DNA from: DASWJZ01 sp963739005
GTDB lineage: Bacteria; Pseudomonadota; Alphaproteobacteria; Rhizobiales; Afifellaceae
Direction: 5' to 3'
DNA length: 64,000 bases
Assembly (NCBI GenBank): GCA_963739005.1
Contig: CAVTYQ010000002.1
Span: 496,001 to 560,000 of the forward strand
The notes under the pieces: model-generated
The model's database searches: none
What the model saw: the letters and a program-made list of their open reading frames with translations, nothing else
Told to the model about the DNA's origin: nothing
Made by a program: the position numbers and the translations under genes
Shown: in pieces, positions 37,089-46,183 of the stretch
Layout: the number at the start of each line of letters is the position of its first letter
How positions within the stretch are numbered: the stretch's first letter is position 1

Positions 37089-37395
37089 TGGCGGAAGAAT
37101 GCGAACACGCGGAACTCATCCGTGACGTGACGCCGAGCGCGCTCGGCTGCGAGGAGTGTCTGAAGATCGGCTCGGAGTGGGTGCATCTCCGCCTTTGCCG
37201 GACCTGCGGCCATGTCGGCTGCTGCGACGAGTCCCCCATCAACACGCCACGAAGCACTTTCACGCGACGCGCCATCCGGTCATCGAGGGCTACGATCCGC
37301 CGGACGGCTGGGGATGGTGCTACATCGACGAGCTGTTCCTCGATCTCGGTGATCGCACGACGCCGCAGCGCGGCCCGATACCTCGCTACGTCTGA
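37088..37395 (+). pseudogene. UBP-type zinc-finger protein, frameshifted
   Basis: A small protein of about 102 residues. The first half reads MAEECEHAELIRDVTPSALG, then the zinc-ligand pattern CEECLKIG...CRTCGHVGCCD. The frame breaks near 37236-37244 and resumes one base off with HATKHFHATRHPVIEGY and ...WCYIDELFLDL to a TGA at 37393-37395. The length is 3n+2, so one missing base would restore a complete ZnF-UBP domain. In eukaryotes this domain binds the free ubiquitin C-terminus; the bacterial role is unknown, but genes like this often lie beside cNMP-TrxR and NhaA genes, as here. It may be a sequencing error. Confidence 0.8.
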
Positions 37396-37407
37396 GCCCT
37401 TATCACA

Positions 37408-39306
37408 ATGGCAAAAGACAGCGTTTCGCCCGGCACCCGAGCCAGGCTGCAGCGGCCGGTGGACCGGTCGCGTGACCATGTGCGCGGCGGCAGCGCAGCG
37501 AGCGGCGTCAAAACCGTCGTCGTCTACGGCGACTATCTCTGCCCCTATTGTCGGCGTCTGCGCCTCGTCATCGCGCACCTCAGGCAGACGCTCGGCGAGC
37601 GCCTCGCCTATGTCTTCCGCCACTTTCCGAACGAAGCCGCGCATCCTGGCGCAGGCTTCATCGCGCGCGTCGCCGAGGCCGCCGGCAAGCAGGGCCGCTT
37701 CTGGGAAATGCATGACCTGCTCTACGAGCAGGAGCCGCCGCTCAGCGGGGAGCAAATGCGCGCATTCGCGCGCGACCTCGGTCTCGATATGGCGCAATTC
37801 GAGCGCGACCTCGAAAGCGACGAGACCAAAGCGCGGGTCGAGCAGGATCTCGCCGAAGGCAGGCGCAACGGCGTCACCGGCACACCGACCTTCTTCGTCG
37901 ACGGCGTGCGCTACGACGGCGCCTGGGATTTCCACTCGATGCTCGAAGCCCTCGAGTTGCCGGTGGCGTCGCGGCTGCAGCGCTCGGCGCGCGCGTTCGC
38001 AAACCTGCCGGCGTCGGGCGGCCTCGTGCTGCTCCTTGCGGCGGCGGCCGCGCTGGTCTGCACGAACACGCCGCTCGCTCCCATGTATCGCGACTTCATC
38101 GGCTCCGCCTTCGGCATCGGCCCTCCCGGCAGCCTTCTCTCCATGAGCGTCGGCGCCTGGTTCTCAGAAGGTCTGCTGGCGATTTTCTTTCTGCTTGTCG
38201 GGCTCGAGATCCGGCGCGAGATGACGGCGGGCGAGCTTTCCGATCCGCGCGCCGCGATCCTGCCCGTCCTTGCGGCGGTCGGCGGCGTGCTGGCGCCGGC
38301 GGCCATCTATCTCACCTTGAACAGCGGACCGGCGGCGCGGGGTTGGTCGGTGCCCACGGCGACCGACGTCGCCTTCACGCTCGGCATTCTCGCGCTGCTT
38401 GGGTCCCGCGTGCCGCCGAGCCTGCGCGTCTTCGTTGCCGCGCTGGCCGTTGCTGATGATGTCCTTTCGGTGCTGACGCTCGCCATCTTCTATCCGCGCG
38501 ATTTTTCGCCGTCATGGCTGCTCGTGAGCGGCGTCGCCGTTGCCGCGCTTTTTGCGCTCAATCGCTGGCGCGTCTATTCGACCTGGCCGTATCTCGTCGT
38601 TGTCGCGGTGCTTTGGGTCTCTCTGCACGCGGCGGGCGTCCACGGCGCGCTCGCCGGCATCCTGCTTGCCGCCTTCCTGCCGACGCGACCCGCCCCGGCG
38701 GTGGCGCCGTTGCTGGCGCAGGCTGCGACCGCGCTCTCGGCGCTGGAGAATGCCGAAGACGAGGCACGGCAATCCGGCTCGGATGTCGTACGCATCGCGC
38801 AGGAGCCGGTTTGGGATTGGGCAAGCCGCAATCTTTCCGCGGCGAGCGAGCGGCTCTTGTCGCCGGCGGACCGCATCGAGCGCGCCGTCTCGCCCTGGAG
38901 CACCTACTTCATCCTGCCGCTCTTCGCGTTTTCGGCGACCGGCGTCAGTTTCCGCCTCGACCTTTCGGCGCCGGACGCGGGGCGGATACTCGTCGGCGTC
39001 ATTCTCGGGCTGGTGATCGGAAAGCCGCTCGGCATTTCGCTCGCTTCACTGCTCGCGATCAAATCGCGCCTTGCGCGCGGGCCAGGCGACGTGACGGTTC
39101 GGAACTTCATCGGTGCCGCTTGCCTTTGCGGCGTCGGCGACACGGTCGCTCTTCTCCTCGCCGACCAGGCATTTTCCGATGCAGACTACGCGGCGCTCGC
39201 CAAGACCGGCGTGCTGATCGGCTCGGTGCTCGCCGCGGCGCTGGGCGCGACGATCATCGCCACCAACCCCTCGCCGGTCGCAAGAACCGATGCGGTCGAG
39301 GCCTGA
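37408..39306 (+). CDS. nhaA: Na+/H+ antiporter NhaA with N-terminal DsbA/thioredoxin domain
   Basis: A 632-residue fusion. Residues about 30-200 are a DsbA-like thioredoxin fold with CPYC (Cys45/Cys48), FRHFPNEAAHPGA and the cis-Pro loop GTPTFFVDGVRYDG. From about residue 210 there is a complete NhaA antiporter with about 12 hydrophobic segments, including SVGAWFSEGLLAIFFLLVGLEIRREM, the TATDVAFTLG segment, and the paired aspartates in AVADDVLSVLT that carry ions in NhaA. No signal peptide precedes the thioredoxin domain, so it probably stays in the cytoplasm. It starts 13 bases after the zinc-finger gene. Pairing with a TrxR-like flavoprotein suggests redox control of ion exchange, by inference. 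Confidence 0.92.
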   Translation: MAKDSVSPGTRARLQRPVDRSRDHVRGGSAASGVKTVVVYGDYLCPYCRRLRLVIAHLRQTLGERLAYVFRHFPNEAAHPGAGFIARVAEAAGKQGRFWEMHDLLYEQEPPLSGEQMRAFARDLGLDMAQFERDLESDETKARVEQDLAEGRRNGVTGTPTFFVDGVRYDGAWDFHSMLEALELPVASRLQRSARAFANLPASGGLVLLLAAAAALVCTNTPLAPMYRDFIGSAFGIGPPGSLLSMSVGAWFSEGLLAIFFLLVGLEIRREMTAGELSDPRAAILPVLAAVGGVLAPAAIYLTLNSGPAARGWSVPTATDVAFTLGILALLGSRVPPSLRVFVAALAVADDVLSVLTLAIFYPRDFSPSWLLVSGVAVAALFALNRWRVYSTWPYLVVVAVLWVSLHAAGVHGALAGILLAAFLPTRPAPAVAPLLAQAATALSALENAEDEARQSGSDVVRIAQEPVWDWASRNLSAASERLLSPADRIERAVSPWSTYFILPLFAFSATGVSFRLDLSAPDAGRILVGVILGLVIGKPLGISLASLLAIKSRLARGPGDVTVRNFIGAACLCGVGDTVALLLADQAFSDADYAALAKTGVLIGSVLAAALGATIIATNPSPVARTDAVEA

Positions 39307-39616
39307 GCCCTGGCTCAGCAAAGAGTACCCGTCGTCGCAGCCCCGACCCGGGCATTTCTTGGTCGCGGCTTCGTCTCCATGCTGGTGCTCGCCGCGCTGC
39401 TATTACCAGAACGGCTGCTGGCCTTGCCGCCGTCGGCACGAGTCTCAGTTCTACTGGGATATTTCCATCATCGAGTTCGACTTTGCCGTCGTATCGCGGG
39501 CGATAATCCTAACGATTTCGTAGTGAGCACCGCGTATTCCTGAGCAGGAGCAAGCGCCGGCCCTGCTTGGGCTCGCGTCCTTCAAATAGAATCAGAGGAA
39601 GGAACGGCACTGCCCG
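39307..39616. other. Intergenic region without a convincing gene
   Basis: These 310 bases separate nhaA from the truncated sensor gene. A 54-codon reading frame on the plus strand (39379-39543, MLVLAALLLPERLLAL...) is possible but has no ribosome-binding site and no recognisable family. I see no terminator or promoter that I can support. Confidence 0.4.
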
Positions 39617-40717
39617 ATGCTAGATCGCACTGGCGGCAGCGGCGTCCCCGGTAAACCTGATGCGCTGAGTGGTACGCGCGGCGGGTCCGGGACCATGCGG
39701 TTTCGCATCACCTTCATCCTGATGGTCGCGATCGGCGGTCTGACGGCGGTCGCCGTTGGCACGGTGCTCTTCGTTTCCGCCTCCACGAGTATCAGGAACA
39801 CACTGGAGCTGATGCGAAGCCGCGCCGAGCTGACCATCTCGGCGGTCGAGCGCGGCGTCTTCGACTACATGGAGCCGGCGCGCGACCTGATCGCGGATCT
39901 GAGCCGGCGCGTCACCGAGGGCACGCTGGACATCAGCGACCGCAAGAGCCTCGCCGAAATCCTCTCCGGCGCGCTCGCGGCGGTGCCGCAGATCGGCGGC
40001 GTTGTAGTCTGGCAGCCGAGCGGTTCCGGGCTATGGGTCGATCGCCACAGCGACGGCATCCATGTCGAGACCCAGACGACCCCCGACCGTGCCGAACTCG
40101 TCGACTTTCTCGCCCGCGCGGAGAAGGCAAAAGACATCCAATGGGGAGCGCCCTATTACCGCGAGGGCGCGACCTATATCACGCTTGCCAGCCCGCTTTT
40201 CAAGGACGGCGCCTATGTCGGCGTCATCGCCGCCGGCGTGTCGGTGGTGGCGCTGTCGAACTTCGTCCGCCATGAACTGACCGAATCCGACGTGACCGCG
40301 TTCGTCCTCTACGGCAAGGACAAGGTGCTCGCGCATCCGGCCCTGCTCGACCCGGATTATTCGGGGCGGGTGTCGGCCGAGATGCCGCTTCTCTCCGTCG
40401 ACGCGGTCGGCGATCCGGTGCTCGCAGAGTTTCCCTCCTTGCCGATCAAAAACCTGGGGCGCCGGGCCGACTTCGACGTTCGCGATACGGGTGAGCGCGG
40501 CAACGGCGAGGTCGTCCTTTCGCGCTCCACAGACGCTGACATCGGCTTCCCGCGACGCTCGCGTCCAATTTTGAACCGGGAACGCGACCTTACCGATGAT
40601 CCTCAATCCGTCTATCGCTATCCGCGGCAACGCATGCCCGGGCTCGCTTGCCAAAGCGATTGCGCACGACCAACTTGGCGCCCTTTGGGCCGATTTGCCG
40701 AGCGCTGGCCGCAATAA
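39617..40717 (+). pseudogene. Truncated membrane sensor (Cache-like domain), likely adenylate/guanylate cyclase N-terminus
   Basis: The first 290 residues or so form a membrane sensor: TM helix FRITFILMVAIGGLTAVAVGTVLF, then a periplasmic Cache-like domain (SIRNTLELMRSRAELTISAVERGVFDY; IQWGAPYYREGATYITLASPLFKDGAYVGVIAAGVSV; FVLYGKDKVLAHP). This arrangement matches the N-terminus of class III nucleotide cyclases of related bacteria, which continue through a second TM and HAMP to the cyclase domain. Here similarity of character stops at about 40545, after EVVLSRSTDADIG; the last 60 codons are unlike it and no second TM or output domain follows. The break coincides with the left edge of the accessory island. 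Met27 (39695) is an alternative start. Confidence 0.65.
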
Positions 40718-40764
40718 CGCAGAACTAGCTCGCCTCGCAGCCGATTGACCCAGATCGGGCCACC

Positions 40765-40974
40765 TCACTTCTTCTCAAGAAGATCGTTCAGCGAAGCGAC
40801 GCCCTCGCGTTTGAGAAGCGTGTCGAGGCGCATGTCACTCCGGCGACCCGCGGCGAAATCGTCTCCATAGATTCGGCGGAGCGTTCCGACTTGCGTGTCT
40901 CCACGCTTTGCTCGTGTGGTTTCGTCATTGTTGCGATGGCGTCCGTCCAGACCGGGCTGCTTGGCACGTGGCAT
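40765..40974 (-). CDS. Small hypothetical protein (69 aa)
   Basis: MPRAKQPGLDGRHRNNDETT begins a basic, hydrophilic protein with no membrane segment; its C-terminus reads LDTLLKREGVASLNDLLEKK. I do not recognise the family, but compact Arg/Lys-rich proteins of this length commonly lie beside XRE regulators in accessory regions. It is divergent from the XRE/ImmA-IrrE operon and shares a 99-base intergenic region that holds a palindromic operator, so it may be part of that system. On the plus strand just upstream (up to about 40747) lie remnants with a coding appearance (GALWADLPSAG) that are not part of any complete gene. Confidence 0.55.
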   Translation of the reverse strand: MPRAKQPGLDGRHRNNDETTRAKRGDTQVGTLRRIYGDDFAAGRRSDMRLDTLLKREGVASLNDLLEKK

Positions 40975-41008
40975 TTCGGTAACCTTTCTCGGGAATCATA
41001 TTGCTGCC

Positions 41009-41050
41009 GCAAGATAATCTTGCAATTAGAAATCCGCAAGATCATATAAT
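41009..41050 (+). promoter_or_regulatory. Promoter with palindromic operator of the XRE-PIN-DrmAB operon
   Basis: GCAAGATAATCTTGC (41009-41023) is a perfect inverted repeat around a central A. The half-site GCAAGAT recurs at 41036-41042. A consensus -10 element TATAAT lies at 41045-41050, with TTGCAA (41020-41025) as a possible -35 at 19-base spacing, so a repressor bound here would block the promoter. The first gene of the operon encodes an XRE-type helix-turn-helix protein and starts 24 bases downstream: autoregulation is likely. Confidence 0.6.
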
Positions 41051-41073
41051 CACTGAGCATTCAGAGGGGCGCC

Positions 41074-42204
41074 GTGGCTAACCTACTGATCGGACAACGC
41101 TTGAAGGCCCTTCGGGAGGAAAAGAAGCTCTCGCAGGACGATCTCGCGCGCCTGTTCGGCTTCAAAGACCGCCAAACGGTCTCAGCGATCGAGACGGGCG
41201 AGCGCAGGGTTTCGGCGGACGAGCTCTTGCTCGCCGTCCAGGAGCTCGGCGCCCCGCTCGACTATTTTACCGACCCGTTTCGTCTGATCGGCGAGGGGCG
41301 CTTCAATTGGCGGCAGGCCAATGTGCCGCCAGCCGTGCTCGGCGCTTATGAGCGCGTCGCGGGTCAGCTCATCGCTGCTTTCCGAACACTCGGAACAGAG
41401 GTCGGGGAGAAGCCGCCGCTTGAGCGCCGATCGCTCCGACTGACTAAGAACTCGCGCTTCGAAGACGCGGCCGAAGCCGGCGAACGCTTTGCAGTCGAGC
41501 ACAAACTCGGGGATGTTCCCGCCCAACGGCTCGCCGAGGTGATGGAGCGCGATCTCAATATTCTCGTGCTGATGGTCACGCCGAGTCATTCTGGCGTGTC
41601 GGGTGCGGCATGCCGCCTTCCCGATCTCGATGTCGTGCTAATCAATCGCGACGAGGTCCCAGGCCGCCGACACTTCGATCTAGCGCACGAGCTCTTTCAC
41701 ATCCTAACTTGGGATGCGATGCCGCCGGGCCATGTCGAAGACGTGACCGAAACTGGCGGAGCGAATCGGGTTGAGCAGCTCGCCAATGCCTTCGCGTCGG
41801 CCTTGCTGATGCCGGCGCGCATTCTACTGGCCGCGGCTGACTGGCACGCGCTTCGCGGCAACGAGCTGATCGCTCAACTCAACGGGATGGCCGATCGCCT
41901 TGAGGTGACATCCTCGGCGCTCATGTGGCGGCTTGTGACGCTCGAACTTCTCGCGAAATCTGCAGCTCTTGCCGTACCGGCGGATGCCGTTCGCAACAAT
42001 GGACATCCCACCGGGCTCTTTGCCGAGAATCGTGCTTCCGACACGCCGCCATTGTTCTCGAAGTGCTTTGTCCAGATTGTCGCCCGGGCCGTCGAGGAGG
42101 GACGCGTTTCGACCCGCAAGATCGCGAGCCTGCTTGGCCTTTCCGTGGATGATCTAGGCGATCTTTTCGGCGCACACGGCGTCCCGGCGCCTTACGAGCT
42201 GTGA
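41074..42204 (+). CDS. XRE-family regulator fused to ImmA/IrrE metallopeptidase domain
   Basis: A 376-residue protein. Residues about 6-62 form an XRE helix-turn-helix (GQRLKALREEKKLSQDDLARL... TVSAIETGERRVS). A linker follows, then a zinc-peptidase domain of the ImmA/IrrE type with the HExxH motif in FDLAHELFHILTWD (about residues 201-214), and residues NRVEQLANAFASALLMP that supply the downstream Glu. Such proteins sense stress by cleaving a repressor or antitoxin, or act as antitoxin-like regulators. The GTG start is followed within seven bases of its stop by a PIN-like gene, with which it probably forms a regulatory or toxin-antitoxin-like pair heading the DrmAB operon. Confidence 0.87.
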   Translation: MANLLIGQRLKALREEKKLSQDDLARLFGFKDRQTVSAIETGERRVSADELLLAVQELGAPLDYFTDPFRLIGEGRFNWRQANVPPAVLGAYERVAGQLIAAFRTLGTEVGEKPPLERRSLRLTKNSRFEDAAEAGERFAVEHKLGDVPAQRLAEVMERDLNILVLMVTPSHSGVSGAACRLPDLDVVLINRDEVPGRRHFDLAHELFHILTWDAMPPGHVEDVTETGGANRVEQLANAFASALLMPARILLAAADWHALRGNELIAQLNGMADRLEVTSSALMWRLVTLELLAKSAALAVPADAVRNNGHPTGLFAENRASDTPPLFSKCFVQIVARAVEEGRVSTRKIASLLGLSVDDLGDLFGAHGVPAPYEL

Positions 42205-42211
42205 GGCGACA

Positions 42212-42727
42212 GTGGCGCGCTGGCGGGGACCCGTTCTCGTGGACACGAACGTCATCATCGAGGCATGGCGTGTGGACGCGTGGCGGGCCCTCAGGGGTGG
42301 ATACGCGCTGGAAACGGTGGAGGAGTGCGTTATCGAAACTCAAACAGGTTACCAGAACCGCCGGCCAGAGCAGCGGATCGACCGGGAAGCGCTCCTGGCG
42401 GGCCTCAAAGCAATCCACCAGGTCCCGGACACCGAACGTGCAATGGCGCTCATCCGCGACGGTGAGATCGCAATGCTCGACGAGGGCGAGAAGGCGCTCT
42501 GGGCGCATGCGCTCGCACGTCCGGATGCTTGGGTGCTTTGCGGTCCTGACAAGGCGAGCCTGCGTATCGGCGTACGACTGAACCTGCGTGACCGTCTCGT
42601 CGCGCTTGAGCGGCTTCTCGACGACGCGGGCTTTCGTCCGAAGACGCCGCTCAAGGGCGCGTATCGTCAGGATTGGTTGAGCCGCACGCTCGTCGAGCTC
42701 GCGCAGCAAGAAGGCAAGATTGGATGA
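42212..42727 (+). CDS. PIN-like domain protein (putative nuclease toxin)
   Basis: A 171-residue protein that opens with the PIN hallmark PVLVDTNVIIEAW (Asp11). Further acidic residues at the expected spacing are Glu37/38, the cluster DEGEKAL (Asp90-Glu93) and Asp113 in CGPDKASL, so a metal-dependent RNase-type site is plausible. It starts with GTG seven bases after the XRE/ImmA-IrrE gene and overlaps drmA by ATGA, which argues that it belongs to the DrmAB system rather than being a passenger. No recognised dedicated antitoxin is next to it other than the XRE/ImmA-IrrE protein. Confidence 0.75.
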   Translation: MARWRGPVLVDTNVIIEAWRVDAWRALRGGYALETVEECVIETQTGYQNRRPEQRIDREALLAGLKAIHQVPDTERAMALIRDGEIAMLDEGEKALWAHALARPDAWVLCGPDKASLRIGVRLNLRDRLVALERLLDDAGFRPKTPLKGAYRQDWLSRTLVELAQQEGKIG

Positions 42728-45700
42728 CGGCGCCGACCTCTAGCGATGTCCGGGCGCGTCTGGTCGAGACGCTGCGCCGCGACCTGATCGGCCCCGGGCC
42801 GCAGGATGCGGACATTGCTCGCGAGCGTCTGAAGGAGAAGCCCTCGGGTTGGTATGTCACCGGCTATCTTGCGCCCGTACCGGAAGCGGGTGGGCCTTCT
42901 GCCGAGATTCCGGAAGAGGGCGACCTTTTCGAAGAGGGCGATCCGCTTGTCGGCGACGACAATAGCGGTGATGCGGAGGCAGGTCCTGCGCGAGCCGCCG
43001 ATGACGCACAGGAAGACATGCCGCCCGTCGTGCGTATTCGCGCGCCGTCATCGCTTGGCATCACGGTCTTGCTCGACGCGTCGGTGCGCGAGGTGGAGCT
43101 GAATCTCTCTTGGGGCGACTACATCACAGTACCGCCTCTAAGCGAAGAGGCACTGCTCGACGAGACAGTGGATGCGCCGGAGGTTGAATGGGAGCGCGTA
43201 CCGGGCGACGAAAGCCTTAAGGTGCCCGTCCCGACCGGCGGGAAGCGGATCACAACAACCGTTCTAAACTCCAATGGTGCGCAGCGTCCCTCCGGCGCTC
43301 TTCAGTTTGAGCTGCATGCGCGTCCTCATGAGGTAACCGAACCCGACGGCACTAAGCGGAGCCTGCGCGTACTCACCGTAATGGTCGTAAACCGCCGCAG
43401 CTCGGTCCGCAGGCGCTACCAAGAGGTGACCTACGCTTTCCAGGTCAGGCTATCTGTGCGCTGCGATTTGTGCCTTCATCCCCGTGCAAATATGCGCGGC
43501 TTCGGCTCGAAGGACATCGACGAGGCGATCGCCGATCTGCATTACCGGGACGTTTGCGAATACGCGGTGGGCGTAAACACCTCTGCTGATTGGAATGTTG
43601 ATCCGGACGGCATCGTGCGCGAGGCGGCAACGGACTACTTGCCGACCGCTGAAGTTGAGCGCGTCGAGCCAAATGAGGACATCTCGAACGTCGTATTCGA
43701 TATGGAAGCCCTCGCCGATCTCGCGCGAACCGGACCCGACGATTTGCGTCGTGCGCTCGAAGGTTTACCGGCGGCATACGACGTGTGGATTGCGGCACAA
43801 AGCGGCGAAGTCTCGAAAATCCCCGGCGGCCCGCGGCAGACTACTGCGCAACGTCTCATCGATGCAGCACGCGACGCAAGCCGGCGCATCTCCGAGGGCA
43901 TTGCGCGGCTTGCGAGCGATCAACACGCGCGGCTTGCCTTCCGCGCCATGAACGAGGCGGTGGCGCGCGCCAATCGCCAACGCGCGGCGGGTTACGGTGG
44001 CGATCCAGCCGCCCAGAGAGCGCCCAAGTGGCGACCATTCCAGCTCGCCTTCATCCTTCTGAATCTTTCGGCTCTTCATGATCCGCTGCACGTCGATCGT
44101 GAGACCGTCGATCTGCTATTTTTCCCGACCGGTGGCGGCAAGACCGAGGCGTATCTCGGTCTTGCCGCCTGGACGATCGCACATCGGCGCATCACGAACA
44201 GCGGTAAACTCGGTGCCGGCGTAGCAGTTCTCATGCGCTACACGCTGCGGCTTCTCACTCTTGACCAGCTGAGTCGTGCGGCGGGCGTCATCTGCGCGCT
44301 TGAATTGATGCGCGGCGAGCCTGCTTGGCGCGACGACAAGCGCAACAAGCTTGGCGAATGGCCAATCGAGATCGGGCTTTGGGTGGGAGCAGCCGCGACG
44401 CCGAACCGCTTGGGCGGAAAAGGCAACACCGGACCAGAAACGGCCGTCACGCGAGTTCGCCGTTACAGGCGGGACGGTCGTGAAGCTCCCGCTCCGATCA
44501 AGACGTGCCCCTGGTGCGGAGAGCCCTTCACCCGCGATAGCTTCCGCTGCACACCGAGCGACCTAGCACCTCAAAACATGGAAATCGGCTGCACAAACTC
44601 GTCCTGCCCATTCGGCTCGGGTAAGCCGCTACCAGTTCTGACAGTTGACGAGGCATCTATCGTCGCTTGCCTGCGTTTATTATTGCTACCGTCGACAAGT
44701 TCGCCGGCCTGCCGTTTGTCGATAAAGTCGGGGCGTTCTTCGATCATGTCGATCGCGAGGACGACCACGGGTTCTATGGCGCAGCAGAGCCGGGAGTCGG
44801 GCGGAAGCTGTATGGTAATGCACGACTGCTGCCGCCTGCGCTGATTATTCAGGACGAGCTCCACTTGATTAGTGGGCCGCTTGGGACTGTGGCGGCGCTC
44901 TACGAGGTCGCGTTGGACCGTTTGGCATCACGCCAGCATGGTACCCGAATCGTCAGGCCGAAAATCGTTGCGAGCACAGCAACCGTCCGGCGGGCGGACG
45001 CTCAGATCAAAGCATTGTTCGACCGCGCGAAGACGGCCATCTTCCCTCCGCCAGGGCCGGACCGTGGCGACTCCTTCTTTGCCGTAACAGTGCCGGCGGC
45101 AAATAGTCCAGGTCGTCTTTACGTCGGCCTCGCCGCACCCGGCAAAGGACCGAAGCTTTTGTTTTTGCGCTCCCTAACCACGCTCCTAGCGGCAGGTGCG
45201 AAGGACATGCCTCTGGGCGATGTCGCGGATCCGTATCTCACCGCGCTTTGCTACTTCAACGCCCTGCGCGAGCTGGGCGGCGCTCGTCGGATTGTTGAGG
45301 ACGAGGTGAGGGCAAAACTCGCCGACTATGGTACGCGCCGGCGCCGACTAAACCCAAATGATCAACCGTTCGAGAACCGAGACCTTCGCGAGGTGCTCGA
45401 ACTCACGTCGCGCGAGAGCACCGACAAAGTCGCCGAAGCTAAAGACGCGCTCGCACGTTCGGCCTTCGCTCCAAATGGGGTCGATGTGGCGCTCGCAACC
45501 AATATGATCTCGGTCGGTTTAGACATCGGACGGCTCGGACTAATGGTTGTTCAAGGGCAACCAAAGGCCGCCGCCGAATATATCCAGGCGACAAGCCGTG
45601 TCGGCCGTCTAGCAGAAAAGCCGGGACTTGTTCTCGCTCTGCTCAACGTTCACAAGGCGCGCGATCGGCTTCACTATGAAGGATTTCGCCAGTTCCACGC

Positions 45701-46175
45701 TTGCTTCTACCGAACAGTCGAGGCGACGAGCGTGACGCCATGGGCGGCGCGCGCGGTTGACCGTGCTTTGGCCCCTTGTGTCATCTCGCTTGCCCGTCAT
45801 CTTGAGCCGCTCCTCACCGAAGAGCGTGCCGCGGCTCGGGTTGGAGATCACTCATACCTAAGGAAGGCAATTGCAGATGAGGTTGTGCGCCGCGCCCAAT
45901 CAATGAATGTCGTCGGCGGCCTTGCGGCTCTACGTCAACAAGTGGAGGCGTTGATCGATCTTTGGACCAGGCTCGCTGCAGAGGCCACGCAGAACGGAGG
46001 CCGCTTTTATTATGGCTATCCGGCGGGTGAGGCGCTTGTACGTGACCCGTTGTCGCCGTTATTGAAAGCGAGCGGACCCGAATACGAACGCTTTAAGGCT
46101 TCACGTTCGATGCGAGATGTTGAGCACGTGTCGTCGGTCGAAATTCTCGATCCTTTCGGAAATGCACTGAACTGA
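42724..46175 (+). pseudogene. drmA: DrmA-like DISARM helicase, frameshifted in the middle
   Basis: A large helicase of about 1150 residues once one frameshift is allowed. The first part (to about residue 645) has a long N-terminal domain, Walker A FFPTGGGKT (residues 466-474), and a zinc motif CPWC (about 595-598) with later Cys pairs. At about 44653, GAGGCATC appears to lack one base; restoring it gives DEDIYRRLPAFIIATVDKF, continuous with the second half. That half carries the DELH box (LIIQDELHLISGPLGT), ATATVRRAD-like motif III and motif VI QATSRVGR. This set is typical of DISARM DrmA. The length is 3n+2. Whether the break is real or a sequencing error is unknown; both halves look well preserved, which favours an intact gene. 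Confidence 0.85.
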
Positions 46176-46183
46176 GGGCGAAG

